Below, one piece after another: positions 34,085 through 43,499 of a stretch of DNA of 64,000 bases. How positions within the stretch are numbered: the first letter of the stretch is position 1; the number at the start of each line of letters is the position of its first letter. The notes under the pieces were generated by a model. The model saw nothing but the letters and a program-made list of their open reading frames with translations, made no database searches and had not been told where the DNA came from. A program made the position numbers and the translations under genes. The stretch is from NCBI GenBank assembly GCA_944470555.2, contig OX104128.1, positions 38,795,920 to 38,859,919 of the forward strand, given 5' to 3'. Origin of the DNA: Heterobilharzia americana. Taxonomy: Eukaryota > Platyhelminthes > Trematoda > Strigeidida > Schistosomatidae.

Positions 34085-35125
34085 ATGATAATTATCATTT
34101 GTCCCTTAGGTTCTTAATGGAATCCTTTGGTATTCAGTAGCACATCATCATTCCACTCTCTTCTCTGCAGTCTTTTCAACTTGCATCCACCACTGCCCAC
34201 AAGCTTTCATTTCTTCCTCACACGATCTCCTTCATGTCACCCTTGGACGCCCAACTCATCGTCTCCCATTAAGGTTTCACTCGACAGCCTAGCATGGAAT
34301 GTGACGTCCCCAAATAGTCTTCGCAGTGTGTGCCCAATTCATCTCCACTTTCTTCTGCTGCATATTTGTTGGGTGATAGGTTCTTGGTTGGTTTGTTGCC
34401 AGGCCACAGTGAGTTTCCTGTTCTATATTCATTCTGGCCACCTGACTGATCTTCAGTAACGAGTTAGCGTAGGTGGCAGTTGTTGATGATGCATGTCTGC
34501 AGTTTGTTGGAAATGCTTTTCGTGGCACGCCAAGTCTCTCAACCATCACATTGAAGCACTGACTCACTGAAAATCCGGATGTTGTTCACGCTTTATGCTG
34601 AGTGGTGTGATGTGGTGTGGAGTGCAGCGGATCTCCGCACTGATTGTTTCCAGAATAATGAAGTGGGGCCTGTCTTACTGTCTTTCCGATCATGACTTTG
34701 ACATCATCATCTGTGCCTGTGCCACCTCCGCCCGTAGTTGATACGATGCTATCTAAGTAGGTAGTTGAAAGAGACAACTTCCTTTAGGTTATTCCCGTTC
34801 ATGGTGATTGGTGCTTGTTATTATTGCTGTTGGTGTTGGTTGTGTATCTTCATCACCTCTGTCTTCTCTATGCTCCCCTGAAGACCCATCTTCGCTATCC
34901 TGTCTCTTCTGCCAACTTGTTAGTTTTCGTCTGCAGATCTTCGACTTTGTGTGACATAAGATATTACGCATAAATCATCATCGTTGTCAAAATTCAAATC
35001 TTCTAGGTTCTTTTCATCGGTCTAGTCATCATATGCCCCTCTTCCCGCTCCTCATGGTTTGTTACATGATCCATTCCAGACCGGTGCATTGCAGTCAACC
35101 ACAACCAGGAAGATCATCGACCTAT
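34085..35125 (-). mobile_element. SR2-like RTE, 5'-truncated, about 1.0 kb
   Basis: Minus-strand 3' end from the ttatcatttgtccc tail at 34085, through the C-terminal tail, a short CACTC-type insertion (34600-34630) and the connection region, to a motif C variant reading LNFDNDDDLC near 34980-35000. Ends in RT near 35125. Frameshifted. Confidence 0.75.
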
Positions 35126-35339
35126 CCACTATTACTTATCTTCATCTCAGACTGATTGGTTGGTTGGCTGGAAAAAGGGAGCCAGTCTGTCGACTGTTGG
35201 CTGGAAACAGCCTATATGATACCTTTCAATTTGCTAGAGGCTTAAATCATATTGATGTATTTAAGAAGTTCATGGTGTCGTTTTGGTATATCTTTCTTGT
35301 TCACAGGACTTTCTTCTCCATGGAACCTTAAATATCATA

Positions 35340-36620
35340 TACCACGACCATCGGCTTCTCTTTATGCCAGCAGCAGAGTTCACCCGTCTGCTATTTATAT
35401 GTACCACGGATTACCAGTTCCGATTTAACAATAAACGTTACTGGTAAACTGGTGAGGTAACGGTTACGAGTTAATTAGGTTCCACAATGGTAGGTATCTT
35501 TTAGCCAGTTTAGTGAATACAAAAAATAAAGATGCAATTGGTGAAACTGGGTTTTACATGAGGTACGTCAAAGACATTGCCATTATTTTCAATAATTTAT
35601 CCCATGCACTTCATTCGCTGAAACGTTCCAATAATGCTCCCAACAACGTTGAATTTGCTATGGAATGCGAAATGATGACAAGTTCCATTTTATGAATATT
35701 GCCATAGAAATTAGGACAGACGGTACTTTTCAAAGGTCCACTTATAGAAAGAGCCTGTGGAATGGTACCAACGTGAATTTTAGTAGCTTTCTTCCCATAA
35801 ACTGCAAACGAGGATAAGTTAAAACTCTAACTCATTGAGTTAAAATGTTACATTCCGATGATGAAGTGGAAGAATAGTTGCGGACAGCTAAAAAGATGCC
35901 TACGGGACAATATATATCCAAAAGCATTTATTAGCAAATATGAAAAAACGGAAGACAAAAATTCGAAATTAAAGTCAGCAAAAAGCCAGTATTCACCCTC
36001 CTCGATTTCAAAGGTTGTGATATTGCAGGGATTATGAACACATGGAGTCAGGTAAATTCCTGTTTCACAAAAACAGGCTCTTTATACTACTGAACAACTT
36101 CAGTAGTTGTAAATTATACAGTCTGATCTCTAGATTTACCCAACCAGATCAGAGTGATCTAACCACCGGAAGGTCGTTTTGCTCAGTCAGAGCCAAGGCT
36201 GTCAGCTGTGTACCCGGAAAAATGCAGCTTACAACGGTGAATTACTTCAGACCACTTGCATCTGACTAGCATAAACTTGTATACCTAAAACGGCATAATC
36301 AGTTTATGGATGATTTATTAATTACACGGTCTATGTCGACATTTATCACAGGTGAACAGTTTTCTAGCCACCCACTGTGATGTCAATAGTTTCCATTAGA
36401 AATCATTCAGCAAAGATCACAAGGTGTGATCTCTGGGGCCGCAGTTAGACAGCTGTAAAGAGTGCCAACATGGACCGTGCAATTTCTAAATCATTTCCAA
36501 ATGTGTATATCAATTTACTTATAACTACCAAAGCAAAAGCACTGGACGAATGGAAAGGAAGTGAATCTTAGGGTTGTTATACACATTCTGGGTAACTTAT
36601 GACTGAGGGGAAGTAGCGCT
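35340..36620 (+). mobile_element. Penelope-like element (family 5), defective
   Basis: The RT part reads RFNNKRYWQT (35425), then, after breaks, TGFYMRYVKDIAIIFNNLSH (35545-35600). The catalytic YVDD has become YVKD. NVEFAMECE and, in a second frame, HFMNIAIEIRTDGTFQRSTY (about 35.69-35.75 kb) follow, the PLE FLDxxIxR...YRK region. A relic of the GIY-YIG start, CVYQFTYNYQ, lies near 36.50 kb, with the YIG replaced by STG. At least four frame breaks. Ends just before a hammerhead repeat at 36.79 kb. Confidence 0.65.
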
Positions 36621-36789
36621 TGGAAGAACGCACTCACTCGATGTCTGATTAACACTAGGCAACAAGCGGACGTCTTTATTTGCTACAAAACAATAAACAA
36701 ATAGTCAAACAAGCTCAATTCTCCTAATTTTGCTGAGAGCATGGTCATCAGTTGCCTCTAACCTGGTTTATAAGTTCAAAGATAAGCTA

Positions 36790-37325
36790 CAGTCAACCTC
36801 TGTTTAATTGAATTTTGAGGGTTTGTGGAGATTTAGAGATTTTCTAAGATGGTATTCATCGTAGACTGACTTCGGTTGGAGGAGTAGTGGAAGCCTGGGA
36901 GCTCCAGATAGCTGTTTCGTCCTAGTATGGGACTCTTCAGCAGTGCGCACTCATGACCTCACGCCACAATGGATCGAACCGGTGACCTTCAGGTTCCGTG
37001 GCCAGCACGTTACTATTGAGTCAGTGGGTTGGAATCCAGTGGTCCATATTTCCAACTCCTCTCAGTTCACGACATAGCACGACCACTACCTAATATCATC
37101 GTTGAGTATTTGTCCTCATGGCCATCAGGTTTGTCCCACTGGTCACGATTTCTTATTGGAACTTCAGGAATCACCTCTCGAAGCTATTTACCAATGAGCA
37201 CCAACTCGAATGAATTTTGAGGGGTTTGTGGGGATTTCGATACTAGTAGGAAACAGCTGCCCAGTGCTCCCAGGTTTCCATTGTTCCGCCAACTGATGTC
37301 AGTCTACGACAAATACCAACTTGAA
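36790..37325. repeat. composite inverted hammerhead-SINE element
   Basis: Same architecture as 27.53-28.06 and 55.40-55.90 kb. The minus-strand arm (36860-37120) includes the end block gactgacttcggttggagg, a ribozyme core, B box ggttcgatcc reading on the minus strand (36968-36977) and ccagtggtccatatttccaac. The centre block is tggaacttcaggaatcacctc (37158-37178). The plus-strand arm is partial (37230-37325): aaacagctgcccagtgctcccagg, aactgatgtcagtctacga. It lies right after a PLE relic. Confidence 0.65.
36896..36950 (-). ncRNA. hammerhead ribozyme motif, nearly intact
   Basis: Minus strand, 5' to 3': GCACTG (stem I), CTGAAGAG (core CUGANGA plus stem II start, 36933-36940), TCCC, ATACT, AGGAC (GUCC/GGAC stem II), GAAA (36915-36918), then ACAGCTAT-C as a short stem III with the cleavage C, and TGGAGC (stem I return with a one-base loss against CAGTGC). 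The core nucleotides are all present; stem I is slightly damaged. Confidence 0.6.
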
Positions 37326-37675
37326 ACAACGTCTGTTCACCTTAGCAACCCTTCTTGGTTGCCATTTGACCACATCATACATTATTTCACGTGGATGTTT
37401 ACTCTTTCACGCTTATTTCGTTGCATCATCCGTACTCATAATGAGTGTTTTTAATTAATTAAACTGAACTCATAATATTTTCCCAATCGCATAACCAACT
37501 CACATGATCTTATAGTGTTGATCCCCTCTGTTTGGATGACTACTACTGTAATCGTTCTTATTTTGAATAGAGAAATTTTGATTAAATTTTGAATACAATT
37601 ATGAAAATTTGTTACCATTTAATAACCTTCTCTGGATTTGGTGTTCTGAATCAAAGCAAGTTAAATTTTTAGTGA
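37326..37675. other. non-coding, nothing recognised
   Basis: AT-rich stretch between two hammerhead repeats; no supported feature. Confidence 0.35.
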
Positions 37676-37679
37676 AACT

Positions 37680-37862
37680 GAATAGTAATGATGGACAGTG
37701 GCTAGCAATAGGATCCAGGATGCGCATTTCGTCCTATTTGGGACTCGTCAGCTAGACGTACCTGCCTCCCAGTGAGTGATGTTGTTCCCATAGGGATTCG
37801 GACTCGGAAGCGACCACTTCAAACGCCAGAGCGTTATCCACTACACCACCGAGCCATGATAG
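37680..37862 (-). repeat. Sm-alpha-like tRNA-derived SINE
   Basis: Minus strand begins with a tRNA-like head: atggctcggtggtgtagtgg (A box, near 37840-37857), then cttccgagtccgaatccc (B box, near 37793-37810). A ribozyme follows, and the element ends near 37680. This is the layout known for the schistosome Sm-alpha family: an RNA polymerase III type promoter followed by a hammerhead. No coding capacity; mobilisation would need RT from other elements. Confidence 0.8.
37710..37757 (-). ncRNA. hammerhead ribozyme, intact core
   Basis: Minus strand, 5' to 3': CTAG (stem I), CTGACGAG (37744-37751; CUGANGA), stem II TCC/GGA with loop CAAAT, CGAAA (GAAA at 37727-37730), stem III ATGC/GCAT (37720-37727) with no loop, cleavage C at 37719, then CTGG closing stem I (one G-U pair with CTAG). 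Predicted scission between 37719 and 37718. All invariant nucleotides are present. The tiny loopless stem III is typical of schistosome satellite hammerheads, which are thought to work best as pairs. Self-cleavage here is inferred. Confidence 0.85.
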
Positions 37863-38385
37863 CCAGTTCTTGTGCAACGAGTATAGTTTTAGTGTTTTAG
37901 TGCTCGTATGACACCGATCAATTCAGTCCAATCAACGACGATGTTATGCAGGCAGTAACACTAAAACTGAATATCATGAAATTTCAGGGTGTACAAAATT
38001 GATAAGATGCCATCGAAATGAAATAGATCTGTTTTTTTATTCAGCTTCCATTATTATTCTCACTCTTTTCGAATACACAAATTAGGATTCGTATAGGAAA
38101 TATTCATATTTATAACTCAGCAAGCATGATAATTTTTTTCTTCAAGGATTATATTATTACCACACATTATTGTCTTGCAGTTCACTTTGTGATCACATAC
38201 TACTTTAGATTAAATGCTTCACAAGAAAGTCTTGGAACTCAGTAGAGGGATTATTTGTATTTCTTTTCAAGTTTTTATATTTCCGTTAATAGTTGAATGT
38301 AGATACACTTGATAAACAATTTAATTGATTTTGTCAATCTAGGTGAAAAGAACATATTATGTTTGTTATAGGAAATATCTTGAGA
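37863..38385. other. non-coding, nothing recognised
   Basis: AT-rich flank of the palindromic PLE copy. Confidence 0.35.
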
Positions 38386-38397
38386 GAAACAATTAAG
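38386..38397 (+). repeat. target-site duplication, left copy
   Basis: GAAACAATTAAG, identical to 40051-40062 on the other side of the element. A 12-base perfect direct repeat fits the variable-length duplications made by PLE insertion. Confidence 0.75.
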
Positions 38398-38423
38398 AAT
38401 TTTAAAAATTCCCATCATGTAAT

Positions 38424-38704
38424 TTAGAACAAGACATGTAAGCGAATAATATTGTTTTCAATTACATCCTCTTCAGGCTTTACTCTAATACAAATAGCTT
38501 AATATATATAAAAAATTAAATCAATCATGTAGATTTGTCGGTTGATGTGATAATGTTTCATATAACGGTGGAGATAATAATGTAAATAATAATAATGAAA
38601 TTGATGAAAGTGATAACGTTGACTAAAGCACATGCAATGTAGATGATAATGATGATAAGAACCAAGATATCAGTATGAAAATGTATACACTCCAATAATC
38701 AAAA
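38424..38704 (+). repeat. inverted terminal repeat, left arm
   Basis: Complementary to 39769-40050. Begins ttagaacaagacatg and ends caataatcaaaa. Confidence 0.85.
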
Positions 38705-38955
38705 CGGGTCAAAAGCTTGTGAAAATAAAAGTTGCGTAATAGTGAAGGGCAAGGTAAGTGGATAAACAAAGCCTAGACAAATACAGTAAGTATACGAACG
38801 GGGTAGGAAAAATAATAATGATAATCATGAAAACTGAGTGATAAAGTTATTAACTAAGTAATCCCTGGCCAAGTGAGAGATAAAGAATGTACAAACTTCT
38901 TCTAGATACAAAGGCTAGGATTATTAGCTTGAATTCCAACAGCTTCTGCTATGTG

Positions 38956-39769
38956 TTAAAGACCAATTTGAATACCTGTTGAAAGATGAGATGGTATGCG
39001 GTGTATAATCGTGAAAGCAATGTTCTTATCTACTGAGTGACCACTATCAACGAGGTGAGATAAAACTGAGCTTCCGATGGATTTTATCTGTCCCTTTCGC
39101 AACCATGAAGGTAGAAGCTCACCAACACGTTTGTTAAGTTGTCTAGTAGTACGCCCTATATAGCTTTCTGCATAGGAGCAGCTAAACTTGTAAATACACA
39201 TAGAAATGGCAAAACTAGATAACTTATCTTTTTCCTGAGCAGTAACAACTTGGTCGACTGGAAAATGATAGACAAAGTTGTGCGGCGTAGAAGGTTCTTT
39301 TAATGGCTCTAGAGAGTCTCTTGTATCAAACTTCTCAAGCCACATCTCCATTAAATTGCAATTTCATAAACAAAGGTTTCTTTTGTATGATAATAGTACC
39401 AGGGTTGTTCAAACTGGCTTTGTCCTTGTGTCTTTTTATGAAACTGTTAGGGTAGCCCATTTCAAGCAATGAATTACGGATATAATCTAACTCCCTCAGT
39501 ACTTGATCATCCGAACATATTTTTCGTGTTCTGTTAGTGAGGCTTTTGACCAGGTGTGCCTTGTACCGAATTGGTGCATGACTAATAAAATGTGTATACT
39601 GACTTATAGATATGGTCTTCCTATAAACACATCTACTGAGTGAAACATCTTCTCTGCTGCTTAGCAAGACATCTAAGAAGTGTAGTTTACTGGCATTTTC
39701 TTCCTCACAAGTGGAAGTGAATGAAGCGTGCACTTCATTAAATTTTCTTAACACTTCTTTTGTATACAT
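38956..39769 (-). pseudogene. PLE family 2: end of RT plus GIY-YIG endonuclease, one frameshift
   Basis: The first frame (39769-39335) reads EVLRKFNEVHASFTSTCEEE, KLHFLDVLLSSREDV, VYRKTISISQYTHFISHAP and FIKRHKD, the post-catalytic RT and thumb of PLEs (FLDVLL...VYRK...). The second frame (39351-38956) overlaps by 17 bases and reads NFVYHFPVDQV, MCIYKFSCSYAESYIGRTTR, LNKRVGELLPSWL and SVLSHLVDSGHSVD. That is GIY-YIG with an intact IYKF, Cys pair (one Cys replaced), YIGRT and GH. The RT palm with YVDD is absent because the copy is 5'-truncated. Confidence 0.8.
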
Positions 39770-40050
39770 TTTGATTATTGGAGTGTATACATTTTCATAC
39801 TGATACCTTGGATCTTATCATCATTATCATCTATATTGCATGTGCTTTAGTCAACGTTATCACTTTCATCAATTTCATTATTATTATTTGTATTATTATC
39901 TCCACCGTGATATGAAACATTTATCACATCAACCTACAAATCTACATGATTGATTTAATTTTTTATATATATAAAGCTATTTGTATTAGAGTAAAGCCTG
40001 AAGAGGATGTAATTGAAAACAATATTATTCGCTTACATGTCTTGTTCTAA
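39769..40050 (-). repeat. inverted terminal repeat, right arm
   Basis: Complementary to 38424-38704. The PLE reading frame begins exactly at the inner edge of this arm (39769). Confidence 0.85.
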
Positions 40051-40062
40051 GAAACAATTAAG
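40051..40062 (+). repeat. target-site duplication, right copy
   Basis: GAAACAATTAAG; see the left copy at 38386-38397. Confidence 0.75.
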
Positions 40063-40620
40063 GCAAGCGACAATAATATTGACTTTACTGGTGTATATTG
40101 CTGTTTAGACATTTCGATGGGCAGTTTGAAAACAGAAATTAATAGTTAAACAGTACACATCGATATATGAGAGGAAACGTTATATATTAAAACAACTAAA
40201 GTAAATTACACTGACAAATGTTTCATTGGAGATGGAATTCCATTCAGAAAGTTTAGTAAATTAATTTCGGCACTAAGCTATTGCAACTTTATCTTTTAAC
40301 TTGAGCCGAGAATTTTCGAGAGAAATGTTTGAAAAGACCGTACTGAAGTTACGAATGTTTAGTCGTCTCTCAGTTTTCGAGGTATAGAAGATCTATATTC
40401 TTATATATTCCGCTTAAATCTTGGGCTAGCAAAAAGTTTCTGCAGGATATATCCCATCAAATTCTTCCACTTCAGGTTGATTTATTCATTAATATTGTCT
40501 TCTGAAAGCATCATGCACTCAAGCATATCTTAATATCTTTTCGAACTACCGCTTTCATCCTAAGAACAAAAGAAGGGAAAAACGTTCCACCGGTTGGAAA
40601 TGGATTTGTAAATGCTCGAA
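40063..40620. other. non-coding, nothing recognised
   Basis: AT-rich stretch between two PLE copies. Confidence 0.35.
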
Positions 40621-40624
40621 AATA

Positions 40625-41690
40625 TTGGAGAATATCTGTAGCTCAGGTGGATGGTAATCGTTGTATTGTGTTCTCTGAGCTGGGTTGTTTAATCATGAAG
40701 CTTTCGTCGTCTTGCTAGACAACATCATCAGCACCAACTTCACTTTGAAGTGAGCTGTCAACATCTCTCCATGAGTGATTTAATGCCTTGCTCTGACTAT
40801 GTGGTTTGTGATTAGTTGTGTCATTCTCCTGTTGGCTGTTCCTCTGCTTCATCTCTGACCTTCCGGTTGTCCATCATTTTTCTTATTGTTTAATAGATTG
40901 AGTCTATGTCTACACATCTGTTCATTGCTGACTGACTGACTGACTGACTGACTGACTATCTGACTGACATGAATACCAAGCTTCTAGGAATTCTCTGATA
41001 TTCCTCGTGTTCACTCGCTACGTCCAAAATTTCTACATTGTCGAAATTGAATTCATGTTCATAATTATCCACATGCATTGAAATGTATTATGAATGTCGT
41101 GACGTTTAATAGTCAATCGATGTTCATGTAGACGAAGGTGACGAGGGCGATCACTTTGTCTAATGTAGTGTTGAACACAGTTATTGCAGTTGATTTTGTA
41201 AATGATATTCAGTTTGTCTCCTTTGGTTGTCACACATTTGGTTTGCATAATGGGATTTGGAGGAAGTCGTTTGGCTTATGAGCCACATCAATCCCAAATG
41301 GTTTCAGCAAACTCGTCATGATTTCTGATATATTTTCTATGTAGTGTAGGATGATGTGTTTATTGATTTTTGTCGATGACTTTGTAGTTGATGATGTACG
41401 GGATAGGCATCTTGTGATAAGGTTTTGTGGGTAGCCGTTCTTCTTTATGTTGGAAATCAAGGAGTTTTCTTCATTTCTCTGCGACGTTGTTATACTGCAG
41501 TGTGTTCTGGCTCTTTTGAATAGAGTCTGCATGCAACTGATTTTGTGTGTTGTTTGGTTGTTGCCAATGTAGTTGAGGATTTGGTCAGTGTGTGTTGGCT
41601 TCCTGAAGACTTGGTTTTCCGGCTTTCCAGCATTTGTTACATTATGTTGAATCCTCATGCAGTCAATGAAAAGGAAGGCCTAACTACCCA
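40625..41690 (-). mobile_element. Penelope-like element (family 3), 5'-truncated copy
   Basis: About 1.06 kb, nearly identical in inverted orientation to 61.78-62.79 kb. Minus-strand ORFs: 41658-41230 (NAGKPENQVFRKPTHTDQIL to IPLCKPNV, the RT end) and 41248-41033 (MQTKCVTTKGDKLNIIYKIN, then CNNCVQHYIRQSDRPRHLRL, GIY-YIG with YIG changed to YIR). The two ORFs are in different frames and overlap by 19 bases, just as in the other copy. The 3' region has a (GACT)n tract (40928-40965) and the LTR-like end at about 40670-40760. Confidence 0.8.
40928..40966. repeat. (GACT)n microsatellite
   Basis: Seven to eight tandem gact/tgac units inside the PLE 3' region; the sister copy near 62480-62495 has only a few units. 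Confidence 0.85.
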
Positions 41691-41824
41691 TATCTCTGAA
41701 CAGCGTATGCGAAATAACATATCGTACACACTAACGATAACTAAACCACAAATACTCACAGACAAATTATACTTCTCATCCATTTTACTTTTACCACACA
41801 CTAACAAACATTTTCATGTGTAAA

Positions 41825-41960
41825 GGTATTCGTATAAGTGACTTTAAAGGCCATCTTAGCACATAGTGAAATAACTATTTTTAAAAATTGCTTCTCCAGA
41901 CGAAATAGACAAATATAATTCGTTATTTCAGGGATTCTTCGGTCAGTCTTTTTCAATGGC
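41825..41960. repeat. isolated pair of the inverted repeat arms seen at 19.7-21.2 kb
   Basis: gactttaaaggccatcttagcac...gaaataac (41842-41875), then, after a spacer with cttctccagacgaaata, ataattcgttatttcaggg (41915-41937). Same motif and same alternating arrangement as the array. Confidence 0.55.
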
Positions 41961-42003
41961 TTCAGTCACCACTTTATTTAGCTTTACCAGTGACTTGATA
42001 TAG

Positions 42004-42172
42004 CCTGATTTATTATGTGTGTGGACCACTGTATATGAGGACGCTTGTACAAATACCTTCAGATTTCACTGTTAATGGCCAAAACAGTTTCGCCATAAAT
42101 AGAAAAGGCGATAATAGAGCAGGTGTATTTGCAACATCAACGGCAACATTAGTAGAATATACAAAATTCAAG
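42004..42172 (+). CDS. candidate internal exon, unrecognised
   Basis: Open frame after gacttgatatag (acceptor-like, ends 42003), reading LIYYVCGPLYMRTLVQIPSD, then FTVNGQNSFAINRKGDNRAG, up to YTKFK, where attcaag|gtttat (GT at 42173) is donor-like. The codon choice and mixed composition look more like real protein than the AT-rich noise around it. No family is recognised. Phase at its end (0) does not match the next candidate exon at 42873, so either another exon lies between, they are unrelated, or one is wrong. Confidence 0.28.
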
Positions 42173-42189
42173 GTTTATACGTACATTAC

Positions 42190-42860
42190 AATGGCCTAGG
42201 CTGTTTTCAGGGCTACTAGATTCAATTTCTATTGACTTTTCACCTCTTCAATCAATTTGATACTGGTTCACGTATTTTGTCGTGAAACTGTGAAGCAAAG
42301 TGATTGGTTGGAAAATGCTTCAGGCATGTATAGCTTCTCGTCAAGATTTTGTCAATCTTTCTGTGAACTATAACAGCTCTAAGGTCACTCCATTCATATT
42401 TCCACTTTGAACACCTAAGTAACATTTGATAAAGACTGCAATTATTCCCATGTTACAATGTGATCTGAAATGTCGCCATTATTCTTTCCAGATATGCAAT
42501 AACTTGTGCAGGCTTAATTCCCTGGACAAGATGCCTTCATGAGGTCATGAAACATCAAGGATTTATTTCTATATCTCATTGGGATTTAAAAATATATCTC
42601 CTTTTTCACTTCCACTAGCTTGCTTTTCTACCTACTGATATGACAGTGGGCAGTAGGATCACCTGCTGACCAATAGGTGGTGAAGTGGTGTGAATGCATT
42701 GTGACTGAGTCATACTGATCAAACTGGAAGTCATCACGATAAATATCTGTTTATTGATATTCTTAGTTGCTACGTTTGTCAGCTACATCATGGATAAATT
42801 GGACGATGTATACGTTAAGGAAATCTCTGTTTTTGTGAAATGTCATATATTCAAATGTTA
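42190..42860. other. non-coding, nothing recognised
   Basis: No supported ORF or repeat; intron sequence if the flanking exons are real. Confidence 0.35.
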
Positions 42861-42872
42861 TGTTTTGAACAG

Positions 42873-43077
42873 GATCGTTTACTGTGCAAGTAGGAACTTT
42901 AGATGTAGCTGAAATGCTTATGAGTCGAACTTACAGAGAGTTTGATGACTCGATAGCAGTCAAAACTTTAAGCATGAGTGCTTTGTACTTCTGGGTAAAT
43001 GAGGAACACGGAGACAGAGTACCGTTATGGTGGTCACCTGAGGAATATATGCAAAACACTAGTATGCTTCGAAATTG
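42873..43077 (+). CDS. candidate internal exon, unrecognised protein
   Basis: Follows tatgttttgaacag (acceptor-like, ends 42872). It is open for 68 codons: SFTVQVGTLDVAEMLMSRTY, then REFDDSIAVKTLSMSALYFW, VNEEHGDRVPLWWSPEEYMQ and NTSMLRN, ending at gaaattg|gtaactg (donor-like GT at 43078). The reading is rich in Trp, Glu and Asp, with good hydrophobic spacing, unlike the Asn/Lys/Ile noise of the surrounding DNA and unlike any RT or endonuclease here. This is the best exon candidate outside P2X. No function can be proposed; plus-strand partner exons are not identified. Confidence 0.42.
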
Positions 43078-43079
43078 GT

Positions 43080-43495
43080 AACTGAAATTAAGCATAAAGT
43101 ACTCGGAAGTGATTACAGTCAGACTTCACTTTCATATTTTTCAAGAAAAAGACGAATGGAATATTCGCATTAACCATCTATTTTTCCCTAGAATTAGGTC
43201 TGTGACTAACGGATATTGAGTAAACATTCAAAACGTTAGTGGCTTACCTTCAAACTTGTGTCGAATAATTAAACTGGTCAGTGTAATTTTCAGATTGCGA
43301 ATATCTGATATATTTCTACTGTGCCATTTTTAGTCATTAATTAGAGCAGTCTTGCGAAAAAAACAATCTGAATGACGAATATTCTTTTGGATAAGTCCTC
43401 TTGAAGTTCTACAATTATAAAATGTATATTTACACCGTAAGATCAAGCAATGTTAGGGGCATGTACATTTTTTCAAATGAAGTCAGATTTAGGGA
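43080..43495. other. non-coding, nothing recognised
   Basis: AT-rich; the last bases approach the PLE 3' end. Confidence 0.35.
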
Positions 43496-43499
43496 TTGT

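Larger units (their letters stand above)
38398..40050 (-). mobile_element. Penelope-like element (family 2) with long inverted terminal repeats
   Basis: A 1.65-kb insertion between 12-base direct repeats. Arms of about 281 bases (38424-38704 and 39769-40050) are inverted copies of each other, highly similar (a few base changes and one 2-4 base indel). The left end carries 26 extra bases beyond the arm. Between the arms lies only the 3' part of a PLE ORF, on the minus strand. PLEs are known to carry direct or inverted LTR-like ends and often insert as 5'-truncated copies, which fits. The arms include a taatataataataatg-type simple repeat. Confidence 0.85.

Noticed and set aside
42017..42199. 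A filamin-like immunoglobulin repeat in the frame at 42017
   Set aside because: Only the FTVNGQN stretch was suggestive; the remaining repeat signature is absent.
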